64,000 bases of DNA from Branchiostoma belcheri (lineage: Eukaryota; Chordata; Leptocardii; Amphioxiformes; Branchiostomatidae). The stretch spans positions 8,898,346 to 8,962,345 of the forward strand of contig NW_017803909.1 of assembly GCF_001625305.1 (NCBI RefSeq), read 5' to 3'. Every line of letters starts with the position of its first letter. Positions within the stretch are counted from its first letter, which is position 1. The notes below the pieces were generated by a model. That model was given only the letters and a program-made list of their open reading frames with translations. It was not told where the DNA came from and made no database searches. The position numbers were made by a program, and so were the translations under genes. Shown here piece after piece: positions 1 to 31,740 of this stretch.

Positions 1-80
1 GCCGCGCCGCGTGCCTGAGAAGCTGTTGTGTTACGCCGAAAGGCGGTTATACCGGCTATACAGATACAGAGATACAATAA
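1..80 (+). mobile_element. LINE 3' end fragment
   Basis: The first 80 bases closely match the 3' end of the LINE fragment at 52440-52935: the same GC-rich block, then a stretch containing TTACGCCGAAAGGCGGTTAT and a GATACA-type tail. A shorter third copy lies at 12003-12062. Only the 3' terminus is in view; the element may extend left of the window. Confidence 0.7.
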
Positions 81-1404
81 GTTGGTTACAAAGTAGCGTT
101 AAAGATGTGAATGAAGGAATGTGGTTAAGGCAAAGACTCATATGTTGTGACACAATGTCATATGTACTACATCATAGATCCATATGCCTAATCAGGCAAT
201 GGTACTTACACAATCGTATGTGCCAGGACACGAATACAAACATCTTAATGACAGAAATTATACAACTAATTGGCGTTCAACTGATGGTTATCTTATAAAA
301 CAGACGCTCTGATAAACATAAAATTAGCTCTCTTTGTAACGGCAGTAATCAGAAAGATGGCTGGAAAGATAGGTTGTCAGAAAGATAGGCCTGTGCTTAT
401 TTTTTTTGTGAAGGGGGGGGGGGGCTAATAATGGGCGCTGGATGTACACCTGTCTGGAAGCTAAGGCGGGATGTACAAGAACAAAGACCCATGCTACTAC
501 GTCTCACACAAAGCTGGCCCTACCAAAAAATGCCTTGATATTATTCAGTGATTATTCATATTCACTGCCATTTTCTATGTATAACATGCATTATTTTGGT
601 CGATTTTATTACCCCGTGAAGGAGATGCACTCCTACATTTATGAGGAAGGGGTGTGGCCGCCACGAGCGCGATCTTATGTATTTGACCAGAGATTTTATT
701 TTAGCCATTTTTAAGGTACGTTGTTACCACTTGTTAAGTGATCACACACTGTTTACATACACTATACTGTTCCCAATCTGCAAAATATAAAACTTCACGG
801 AGAATTGTCGCCTATGACTACATGTTGAATATTGCTCATGAACACAATGTTTAATGCTTAATCAGTATATATATATATGTCCCCCTCCTCCTGCACGATG
901 TTTAAAAGCACAATGTTATTCTATCGTCTTGCTTTTGTCTACAAATGAATAAACAAACAAACAAACAAACAAACAAATAAACACATGTTCTCTTTCTAGT
1001 CCCATAATTCGCTGTGACGAAAAAAAATCACAGCCATCTTTTCCTTCCTAATAGACTAGCAGCATACTTGCGTACTATGATAAGTACTATTTGTTTTAAG
1101 AGTTGAAAAAGCCTAATTACAGAAAGACCATACTTTGAAAGCTAACCGCCATGTCGGGTTAACCTGCGTAACGAACCATGTCGGATTGTTTCGGTAATGC
1201 CCGAGGCGAAACCTGACTACCATAGTTTGTCAAAGGTTGCCTTTGTTATTGTAGCAGACGATAGCGAAGCCTCTATTTGTTGACAAATTTGTATTTTAGT
1301 AGCGTGAAGTATATGTAGTGATTCCTACGCCGTGTATCATGATTGTTTTGGGAATTTCATGTGATCGTTCAGATTTGAATCTTTGCAAGTAATGTGAACG
1401 AGCA
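81..1404. other. No gene recognised
   Basis: AT-rich sequence with a G run (about 411-424), a short TA-dinucleotide stretch near 868 and an AAAC tetranucleotide microsatellite near 947-975. The open frames here have no recognisable domain and no convincing splice signals. Confidence 0.5.
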
Positions 1405-1648
1405 CACTTTATTAACGTCTTAACCTTTATAGTTACCAAGTATGTTTAAAGTTAAAACTTTTGATCCAACTCAATAAAAGTTCTCTCACCTAGAGCTTTC
1501 GACCAGTCACTCTGGTCTTCCTCAGTAGACTCAGAAGACCAGAGTGACTGGTCGAAAGCTCTAGGTCAGAGAACTTTATTGTGTTGGATCAAAAGTTTTA
1601 ACTTTAAACATACTTGGTATCTATTAAGGTTAAGACGTGAATAAAGTT
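1405..1648. repeat. Long hairpin (arms about 115 bp)
   Basis: The left half reads back almost perfectly as the right half, with the centre near 1525-1535. The arms contain AAGTATGTTTAAAGTTAAAA and its complement and stay paired out to CGTCTTAACCTT / AAGGTTAAGACG. Likely a foldback-type or hAT-like MITE. No second copy was seen in the window. Confidence 0.85.
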
Positions 1649-1750
1649 GAACAGATGACAGAACTTTCATGATAGAAACCAAGTGTAGAATTTTAGGGCT
1701 TGTATTTAAGTGGTTTTCCTCGTCCAATTGGGACCTTTACTGCCGTCTAA

Positions 1751-2138
1751 GGCCATGTTGATTTGATTATATGGATGACATCCTTGGGAACCCCAAAAGT
1801 GACGCGAGAGTGCGAATAAAAAAAGCCCCCCCCCCTAAAAAAAAAGGTTCCTTAATTATAAAATCTACGTGGTTGGACAAATGACTATAGTAAACACACA
1901 GAGCATGGTATGGCAAATAATTATATAGAATCTTCATTTTCATTTCTTCATATTTTCTTCTTTTTCTGAATTCCATGACATTACATTTAATTAGTATCGT
2001 TTTCCAATACTTTTTTTTGCAACATACGACATATATTCGCTCATTTTGTAAGATTTATGGATGAAAACTTTTTTTTTGGAAACGGACGAAAATTCATGCG
2101 CGCGCGGATGTCATCCATATAATCAAATCAACATGGCC
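1751..2138. mobile_element. Harb-B MITE, complete
   Basis: Terminal inverted repeats of about 32 bp start GGCCATGTTGATTTGATTAT and end with the complement. The flanks are TAA on both sides, a 3-bp target duplication of the PIF/Harbinger type. Other copies are at 15469, 45556, 47429, 47979 and 56067. Confidence 0.85.
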
Positions 2139-2348
2139 TAACCTGTACGAGTGACCTCGGCCAAAATGGCCACTTGTTGATGATCCCTTTGGTAATTTTC
2201 CCCCATTGACCCTGTTAATCACCTGTCTACGTAGGCCAGATTGTCTCGATCCTCTTAATACTAGTGCTTTGGCAACTTCTTTGGCAAGTTTGCCAATGTA
2301 GATTTTCGTGATGTAAAATACAAAGCGTCTGTTTTCTTTTTTACCTGA

Positions 2349-3392
2349 CTAAAAGCTATCCAGTTGTTGAAACTTCTTCTTAAGTATATTGGCAAGGACT
2401 GACTTACCATCTTCAGCCGGTGGGTCTGGTATGACCAGCGGGTTCTGGATTTTTCGCCCTCCCCTCTCCAGCTCGATGTAGGCTTTACTGATGAAGAGGT
2501 GGTCGTCCCCGTTCTGAGTTACCGACTCTTTCGGGGCCGAAGACTCGCTGGTTTTAAACCTGTCGAAGTAGGACGCCCTGTGTGTCTCGGCAGCGGGCTG
2601 ACGACGAAGGTGGTCGGGGAAGGACGTGGGGATGTCCGGGGTGACGGGGGTTAGCGGGTCGAGGTCGTCAAAGTCCAGCGGATCCCCCATCTTCATGCCG
2701 CCGAATCCGAAGTTCTGGGGACGGTGGGAGTCGAAGAGACCGTCCGTGGTGGACGTGAAGTCGTTCTGTCCGAACCCTTGTCCTCCTCCTCCTCCTCCAG
2801 GGAAACCGCCGTGGAACCCGGACGGCGCGAACCCGGCGTGTCCGCCACCGAGACCACCGCCAAGTCCGGATCCGCCGCCACCGTAACCTCCGCCCATCCC
2901 CGCGCGGGAGTAGGACGACCCTCCCGCGGCGCCGGTCCCTCCGAACACCGACGGGAAGACTTCGGCAGCACGAGACCTTCCTCCAGCTCCTCCTGTGAAG
3001 CCTCCAAAACCCCCGCCCGAAGCTGCCGACCTATAACCCGCGGAAAATCCAGTAGAGCCGGCCGCATACCCTCCCTGGTGGGCCCCTCCCGCCATGAACG
3101 AGCCTTGTCGGTAACTACTAGTGTTTGTGGCTGTATAACCGGTGTAGGGACGGCTGAAGCCTGGGTCGTGCGCTTGAGCTTGTGCCGCCGTCGATGCTTC
3201 TCGTTTCCCCTTCATGAGGGAAGACAGGCGGTTGTACCTGGACGCTCGGTCCGTGCCTGTGCCTGCCCCGCCGCCGCCGCCGGGCCCGTGCCGTCCCACA
3301 CGTGTGGCCCTTCCCGCCATTTCATCACCACCCCCCGACGACTCCGTACCGCTCACCGCGACAGGCGTCCCGTCTGGCAGCCTGATAGACAT
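2349..3392 (-). CDS. Glycine-rich hypothetical protein, 347 aa, single exon
   Basis: The ATG at 3392-3390 opens MSIRLPDGTPVAVSG; the frame also runs upstream without an ATG, so this is the first methionine. Residues about 35-50 and 95-220 are strongly glycine-rich with aromatic spacing (GYGGGG, GGFGGF), suggesting a disordered, possibly phase-separating or RNA-associated segment. An acidic patch (DPLDFDDLDP) follows. The C-terminal 60 residues are of normal complexity, ending ILKKKFQQLDSF and a TAG. The region is GC-rich compared with its AT-rich surroundings, as expected of a real coding exon. I do not recognise the family. The C-terminal segment is the best search query. Overlapping antisense frames of 231 and 87 residues are GC-driven shadows. 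Confidence 0.6.
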   Translation of the reverse strand: MSIRLPDGTPVAVSGTESSGGGDEMAGRATRVGRHGPGGGGGAGTGTDRASRYNRLSSLMKGKREASTAAQAQAHDPGFSRPYTGYTATNTSSYRQGSFMAGGAHQGGYAAGSTGFSAGYRSAASGGGFGGFTGGAGGRSRAAEVFPSVFGGTGAAGGSSYSRAGMGGGYGGGGSGLGGGLGGGHAGFAPSGFHGGFPGGGGGGQGFGQNDFTSTTDGLFDSHRPQNFGFGGMKMGDPLDFDDLDPLTPVTPDIPTSFPDHLRRQPAAETHRASYFDRFKTSESSAPKESVTQNGDDHLFISKAYIELERGGRKIQNPLVIPDPPAEDGKSVLANILKKKFQQLDSF

Positions 3393-4193
3393 GGCGTCTA
3401 CTGTGGTCAAACGCCTTAAAGAAATCCTCGTCAAAAGAAAAAAAAAACGACGGGAACTGTCTCAGGTGTTGTCGTAAAGGTGTGTTGACTCGACTGTCGA
3501 TATTCAAAATGGAAGAAAGGTGACGTATAACAAAAGGTCGGAGGGTCTTGTATTGTTCACGCCTAGCTCGGAAAATTGGTCCTCCTGCCTCGGGCTTGCA
3601 TACGTACGTACGGCAGATGACACAGAACCAATGACATCCCAGAAGACTACCTGTGTGGAAGTAATTAACCTATCATCTCCAAGCAGATGTAGGGTGCGGC
3701 CATTGTTTTACACACGCGGCCAATGTTTTATAAACTTTCACTGTGACTCAAGTTTCCTCTGACTAACACGGGACAAGGCTAGGGTTTAAAAAGACCGGTT
3801 CTACATTTATGAATATACATGTACAATGCACAGAACAACCGTTTTTTACTACTCGTATTAGGGACCGCGCAGAAATCATCTTCCAATGCCAGTTGATTGG
3901 GAACAGATCTAGATTTGGAGCGAGAAAAAATGAACAAAACTGTTGAGCTGAGAATTATTGCTCCGGCATTTTTGGAATTTCAAACATCCCTTGGCCTTGT
4001 GGCTTTATCCCTAAGTTACAGGGTTTAGGGCTTTTTTCTTTCTTTCGAGATGGAAGAATGCTTACCGTAAACTGGTAGTACAAGTGTCTATCAGGCATAT
4101 GGTAATTCCGTAATCGCGCTGTACAGCCATAAAGCCTAATCATTAGTCCCCGTGGATCGTACTTTATATCAAAGCAAATCCTATAGGCGCACT

Positions 4194-4237
4194 ACCCTGG
4201 GTGCCATCCCCAGTAGTATTCGGGGATGGCACCCAGG
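4194..4237. repeat. Short hairpin flanked by CTATAGGCGCA direct repeats
   Basis: Arms CTGGGTGCCATCCCC and its complement are separated by about 8 bases. The 11-base sequence CTATAGGCGCA lies just outside on both sides (4181-4191, 4238-4248) like a target duplication. Related ends recur in the hairpin at 45156-45302 and as fragments near 29265 and 57850. Confidence 0.65.
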
Positions 4238-4255
4238 CTATAGGCGCACAGCATA

Positions 4256-4360
4256 CACAAAATAAAAGCGATACTCATGCTATTTCAGGGCAGCAAAACA
4301 AAAACAAAAAAATATTCTGGATAAGGATATCTGATATTGACATTTACTGCCATTTCTTAT
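4256..4360. mobile_element. Rep-D fragment
   Basis: Diverged piece of the Rep-D family (TTTCAGGGCAGCAAAAC, then an AT-rich stretch containing ATTCTGGATAAGG), matching the ends of the fuller copies at 6175, 46783, 48508 and 54502. Confidence 0.6.
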
Positions 4361-4413
4361 CATATTTTCGTCATCATTTCATACTTTCATCATATAAAAT
4401 TATTAGTCGTTTA

Positions 4414-4779
4414 GGCCACACCAATTTAATTTGTTGGTTCTCGGATTCGCCTCATTTTTTTCTGATTTGCAAAAAAAAAAAAAGATTCTGGTTCTGAAAC
4501 AACTAAAAAATGCTCATATTTTGCCCCCAACAGTTGAGGAAATTCCTTTTCTTCCTAGTTGTTACAGTTTTTCCATCTATCAATGCAGTGGTTTGATTAA
4601 AAGTTCAAACTTTATACTTTAAATTTTACCCCAGCCTTTTTGTTGACTTCATGGCTCATATTGCAGCATTTGGGGCTATAATAGGATGCCTAGACCTGTT
4701 TTTATTTTATTTTTTTCGCCCTGTCGCTTCATATTTTTCTGAAAAAATCCGAGAACCAACAAATTAAATTGGTGTGGCC
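4414..4779. mobile_element. Harb-A MITE, copy 1
   Basis: Ends GGCCACACCAATTTAATT with the complement at the right end; flanks TTA and TAA. Almost identical to the copy at 5010-5380: most differences are homopolymer lengths. These two are far closer to each other than to the other five copies in the window. Confidence 0.85.
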
Positions 4780-4797
4780 TAACAGATAAACGGTTAC

Positions 4798-4865
4798 CTC
4801 TCCATGCTTGTTTGAGGCCATACAGACGTAGTCAGCGCTGTGAGAGATGAGGGTTTTGGTGATCT
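4798..4865 (-). pseudogene. Immunoglobulin-domain exon fragment beside assembly gap
   Basis: Read on the minus strand from the gap edge, an open frame gives ITKTLISHSADYVC followed by MASNKHGE, then a donor (GAG followed by GTAACC). The Y-x-C and A-S-N-x-x-G pattern is the F-strand end of an I-set or C2-set immunoglobulin domain. The 5' part is lost in the N run. No other Ig exon is visible in the window, so the parent gene is unknown. It sits between two nearly identical Harb-A MITEs, so it may be a misplaced contig end or a transposed segment. Whether it is functional cannot be judged. Confidence 0.5.
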
Positions 4866-4885
4866 NNNNNNNNNNNNNNNNNNNN
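4866..4885. other. Assembly gap (20 N)
   Basis: A run of 20 N of nominal length. The sequence to its right (4906-4990) has a short open stretch with exon-like borders (TTGCAG before, GTGAGC after) on the plus strand, but its product is not recognised. Confidence 0.95.
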
Positions 4886-5009
4886 TGTGTATTAAAACTT
4901 GTTGCAGATCCCAGTTTGGATGAGGGCGATTGGTTCCATTTTGCTGCGCTTCAACCCACTGTCACCATTCAGAGCAACAGGGCCATGGGGTGAGCAGGTT
5001 TTTAGTTTA

Positions 5010-5380
5010 GGCCACACCAATTTAATTTGTTGGTTCTCGGATTCGCCTCTATTTTTTTCTGATTTGCAAAAAAAAAAAAGATTCTGGTTCTGAAACAACT
5101 AAAAAATGCTCATATTTTGCCCCCAACAGTTGAGGAAATTCCTTTTCTTCCTAGTTGTTACAGTTTTTTCCATCTATCAATGCAGTGGTTTGATTAAAAG
5201 TTCAAACTTTATACTTTAAATTTTACCCCAGCCTTTTTTGTTGACTTCATGGCTCATATTGCAGCATTTGGGGCTATAATAGGATGCCTAGACCTGTTTT
5301 TATTTTATTTTTTTTCGCCCTGTCGCTTCATATTTTTTTCTGAACAAATCCGAGAACCAACAAATTAAATTGGTGTGGCC
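5010..5380. mobile_element. Harb-A MITE, copy 2
   Basis: Same element as 4414-4779 with a perfect TTA target duplication. Inverted ends of about 35 bp. Confidence 0.85.
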
Positions 5381-5642
5381 TTAGAACGATATGACGCAAG
5401 GAGACCGATATATGACCAACAAATGTCTTTATTATGTAGTCCTAAAGCATCCATACTGTAGTCACGACTGTACTGTACTTGTATGGTTTACATGACTGAA
5501 GTGATGCAGAAGAGAGTATGAAGTGTGTAGTACACGGAGTGATGTAGACACTGCTGCTTCCTTGAACATGAAAAATTACGGGTAAAAGTTTAATACACAC
5601 TGAAAAATAAAGTTTGAGTTTTGATAACGCTATACATGCTCA

Positions 5643-5812
5643 TCTTCAAGCAGATATAGTGACCTGGTCAGTGTTTTACCTTTCTAGTAGATCTAGTAAT
5701 GCAGACCACTAGAAAGAGAGATAAAAACAATATACTTCATCCATACCATGGTATGGAGTGAAATATAACAAAGGTCAAAAACATTTTCCAGACCTTAAAT
5801 CTGCTTGGAGAT
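5643..5812. mobile_element. MITE-H
   Basis: Inverted ends (TTCAAGCAGATAT at left, ATCTGCTTGGAGAT at right) match the copies at 23659 and 35928. The interior is not conserved between copies. Confidence 0.6.
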
Positions 5813-6174
5813 AGGTACCAGTCTGCCTGCTAAGAGATAGGTACATGTGTGTTAAAATGGACCTGTTATACAGGCATACACATTTAGAACGTTTGGCAAG
5901 ACCTGAAAAACAGTTTCCTATAATCATAACTGAAACTCTTAACCCATCACAAATGGGAAAAATGTATACTAATGTAGTACATGTACGTGGAACCCAATAT
6001 TTTCATGTAAACAACACGCATTTTTGAACATAAACGTTAAGGCTAGGAGTACATGTATGTATTTGATTATTTTTTCTCCAATGAACAATTTTCAAACTCA
6101 TACACAGATACTGAAGCACGCATTACACGGTCCACACATTCAAGTCAATACTCGGTAACAATCTTTCCTTGTGC
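5813..6174. other. No gene recognised
   Basis: AT-rich sequence between repeats. The small open frame at 5845-6027 has no domain and no splice support. Confidence 0.4.
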
Positions 6175-6543
6175 TAAAGGCATCCAGTGCAGTTTTTAGG
6201 GCTTGGAAACCCAGTTTTCCAAAGCCAATACTCAAAGTCATTTATCTCCATAGTAAGTTGAAACCACACTATCCCAATGTATATTGACCTTCATGGAGCA
6301 AAAATAACTCAATATTCTGATGGAAAATTGTTACTGAAAGGGCCATGGGCTGATTTTTAGGGTACCACCCAGAAAATAAAGGACTCATCTTGTGGCTTGT
6401 TTCTGCAGTTTTAAAAGGCCCAAAGTATGAAATGCCGATTTAAATGTGCTAATGTGAAGCAATATGTGTCAATATCACAAAGATTGCCTTATTCAGAATT
6501 TTTTTCATTGTTGCTGCCCTGAAATCGCATTGGATGCCTTTAA
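6175..6543. mobile_element. Rep-D, full copy
   Basis: Begins AAAGGCATCCAGTGCAGT and ends GCATTGGATGCCTTTAA, giving short inverted ends (AAAGGCATCCA). About 370 bp. Similar full copies at 46783, 48508 and 54502 show it is a non-autonomous DNA element. Confidence 0.75.
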
Positions 6544-6904
6544 GCATCCTTTCGTGGCCAACAATGTGTGGCTACCTTTAAGTTACAACATGTACAATGT
6601 TAACTTGCTGCACATGTCAGCTGTGGTTTGGAATATTCATAAAAGATAAGTTTTCTATTCACTTTTGTTTTTCACTGACAACTGACAATATCTGTCAAGA
6701 AAAATGAAGTACAAAATATCACATTGAAAATAAATAAGCATTAAGTATGCATTATAAAGTAATATGTACCATAATCAATAAAAACATTAAATAAGAAGGC
6801 TGACATCTTCAATTTCATGTTGAGATTTTGTCTCTGTGACATTAACTTTGATGAGAAGTTATGTGGTGTTATTATCTTGAAAGTTCATCTGTGTTGGTAG
6901 AAGT

Positions 6905-7330
6905 CATAATGAAGTAAGTTTAAACTGTAATTTCCAACACAACAAAAAAATTGGACTCACCCAAATTTTCGACTGTACAACTCCAGTCTTTTTCAAGGAA
7001 TGAGCAATCCACTGCTTCCGTGACGTCATGCAGATAACACACGTGACTCCGTGAGCAGTGGATCATAGGTTGCAGAAAGTCTTAAAGAGGCTTAAAGAGG
7101 CCATCTACATCAGGGCTTTACAGCCATCCCTCAACAGAGACGGGGGGCGCCACAGACTTTCTGCAACCTATGATCCACTGCTCACGGAGTCACGTGTGTT
7201 ATCTGCGTGACGTCACGGAAGCAGTGGATTGCTCATTCCTTGAAAAAGACTGGAGTTGTACAGTCGAAAATTTGGGTGAGTCCAATTGTTTGTTGTGTTG
7301 GAAATTACAGTTTAAACTTACTTCATTATG
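6905..7330. repeat. Large hairpin (arms about 175 bp)
   Basis: The arm at 6905-7081 is nearly perfectly complementary to 7155-7330; the spacer is about 75 bp. The arms contain GTGAGCAGTGGATCATAGG and a CRE-like TGACGTCA. Foldback-type element of unknown class. Confidence 0.85.
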
Positions 7331-8130
7331 TGGTGTTATGTGTACACATTAGTGTAGTACATACATACAAACAAACACACTATATTATACATACATGTTA
7401 GCACACTTTTCTTTGGGTTAGTCCTGAATAAGCATTTTCACTTAACACAATATACAACACATAGGTATGTCTTAGTCTTGAGGTTTTCTGAGAAAAATCC
7501 ATCTTTTTTTGTGTGTGAAATACTTGGCTTCTTTGGCAGTTGTTCAGCTGATAAAAACTAACAAAAAAATACAAAAATGAAAATAATGTTTATCACCCAG
7601 CTGTTGGCTTATACATATACCAACTTAAGTTATATCATAGCAGAAATAGGGTCATAGTTATCACTGTTGTTCTTTCTTGTAGAAAACAACATACAACTGT
7701 TGAACACATTTTATGGTGCCAAGAATCAAGACTGTGGTTATATTTTTTTTTAATTAACACATGAAAAGGACCTAATATCGACATATCATTTATTGTTATA
7801 TAAAAATAAAGCCAACATTTTGATGCAAAATCATCAGTCAAAATCCCCGTACACAGACATATGCACTGTTTCTGAGTATTGTGTACATTAGGGCCTATTT
7901 TTTCTCACACTATTGGCATGCATGAAATTTCTACGTCACTGAAACATGGGGTTCAAAGATATTTATCGTCTTGTAGTAACCATGCTTAACTATTTTAGTC
8001 CGATATGCCATTTTTGTACCCTACTGCCAATTGGTAAGTACGGCCACCTGAAATCTTTTAAAGTTTTATCGTTCTAAAACTGAAACAATACTGGAGTTGT
8101 ATAATGTAGCGGTTATGTTAATGCTCCACA
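7331..8130. other. No gene recognised (3' flank/UTR of the ZNF236 ortholog)
   Basis: AT-rich sequence immediately downstream of the ZNF236 stop codon in its reading direction, so part of it is probably 3' UTR. No cleavage site can be assigned by eye. Confidence 0.45.
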
Positions 8131-30501
<22,371 letters not shown>

Positions 30502-31709
30502 TTGGCGGTACTTTCAGTGCAACAACATAAACCAAGATGGCGGTAAACAGGATTCGGCTTCGGTTGTCTCAGAACGAGGCTGCCATCATTGCCCTGAAAG
30601 GAGACCGCACCACAACGCAATGAGAAATATGGATCCGAATAAAATAACAAAAGATCAATCAAACAACAAAACTACTTCAAAACTATAAAATTGGTCTAAA
30701 CAAACAATACTAATATTTTATATGCCTCAATATTTTATCATTGGCCATACGATCGTCAAATACTTTGCCTGTTTTCATTCCGTGTTGATGCGAGCTGTCA
30801 TTTGAATTTTTGAAGATCGTGGCGGGAAGTGTCATATTTCAACCACTCTTCACCGGGGCCCCTTTTCAATGATGCAATATTGAAACGGCCATATAGCCAC
30901 AAATAAAATAAAGATAGTCACTCAAAACACAATCCGAGATGTAGCATGCGACATTTTCTCAAATTTTATGTCTGAGAGCCAGCACCTCAAAATTTTCACG
31001 GTACAAATTAGTTTGAAAGCAAACTAATTATTTGTACCGTGAAAAGACGACTCAGCCATCTTAGAAACGAAGAAAGAAAGATTGGAAGAAAAAGAGAGAA
31101 AAGAGAGAGGGAGAGATAGATAGATAACGTTTTAATATAATAGTTAGATACTTATATATAGATGGATAGATATATGCCATAGATAGATCAAATTTTCATC
31201 ACGACCAGTTCTTTATCAATACCTTGAGTTCTTAACTTGTTACCAGTCCATACATAGTAAGTTATAAGTATTTTTGAAAGCAAACCGTTTCTGTCAAGTT
31301 GACAAGGCTTGTTGGCATATTTGTAACGCATACGCACATCAAATGACAATTTTTAGAGCCGTCACATCATCTCTCACATGTGAACAAAAAGAAGAAGAGA
31401 AGTTGGTGAATAAAACACTGAGCGTAACGTTATATATATTTTCTCGGGAAGTCACTTCTTCCCGGATAAGGTTTGATCATTTCAAATCATTCATCTTCAC
31501 AAGAAGGTTAAAAGATTCTACCAAGGAGGTTAGAAATCTTCTTCCCTACTTTTTTGGCCATCAAGAAAGGATCAGAAAGTTCTGAACCAACGGACAAGGA
31601 CCACCCCACACACTACAACGCTCCAATATTTCCCAGCAAGCTTTGCGTCAGAAGCAATCACAAGGCCATCGCTTGCCCGAGCCAGCCGAGCCAAAACCAA
31701 GCGGCAAAG
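30502..31709. promoter_or_regulatory. Bidirectional promoter interval ZNF236 / ZNF341
   Basis: About 1.2 kb separates the two start codons, which face away from each other. Both 5' UTRs must start here. It contains YY1-like AAGATGGCGG at 30534-30543 and its complement GCCATCTT at 31055-31062; a third overlaps the ZNF341 start (31707-31716). Near the middle are a hairpin (30993-31045) and a GAGA / GATA microsatellite (about 31070-31175). No TATA box is obvious near either start. Transcription start sites cannot be placed from sequence alone. Confidence 0.75.
30993..31045. repeat. Hairpin in the bidirectional promoter
   Basis: TTTTCACGGTACAAATTAG pairs with CTAATTATTTGTACCGTGAA; loop of about 6 bases, one 2-base bulge. 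Confidence 0.7.
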
Positions 31710-31716
31710 ATGGCGC
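31707..31716 (+). promoter_or_regulatory. YY1-like motif overlapping the ZNF341 start codon
   Basis: AAGATGGCGC, where ATG is the start codon. YY1 sites of this form are known to overlap start regions of many animal genes; its use here is inference. Confidence 0.55.
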
Positions 31717-31740
31717 AATCCTTATTTGACGCGCTAACAG
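31710..31740 (+). CDS. ZNF341: ZNF341 exon 1
   Basis: 31 coding nt: [10 protein letters not shown] plus one base; donor CAG/GTAAGT. Followed by a 1.4-kb intron with another AAAATGGCG at about 31884 and AAGATGGCTG at 32270-32279. Confidence 0.92.

Noticed and set aside
2626..3477. Overlapping plus-strand open frames (up to 231 codons) opposite the glycine-rich gene
   Set aside because: They are produced by GC-rich, glycine-coding sequence read in antisense (Pro/Ser/Arg runs), with no domain and no splice context.
4906..4990. Plus-strand exon beside the gap
   Set aside because: Borders look exon-like, but the segment is isolated, its frame is ambiguous and no family is recognised, so it is mentioned only under the gap.
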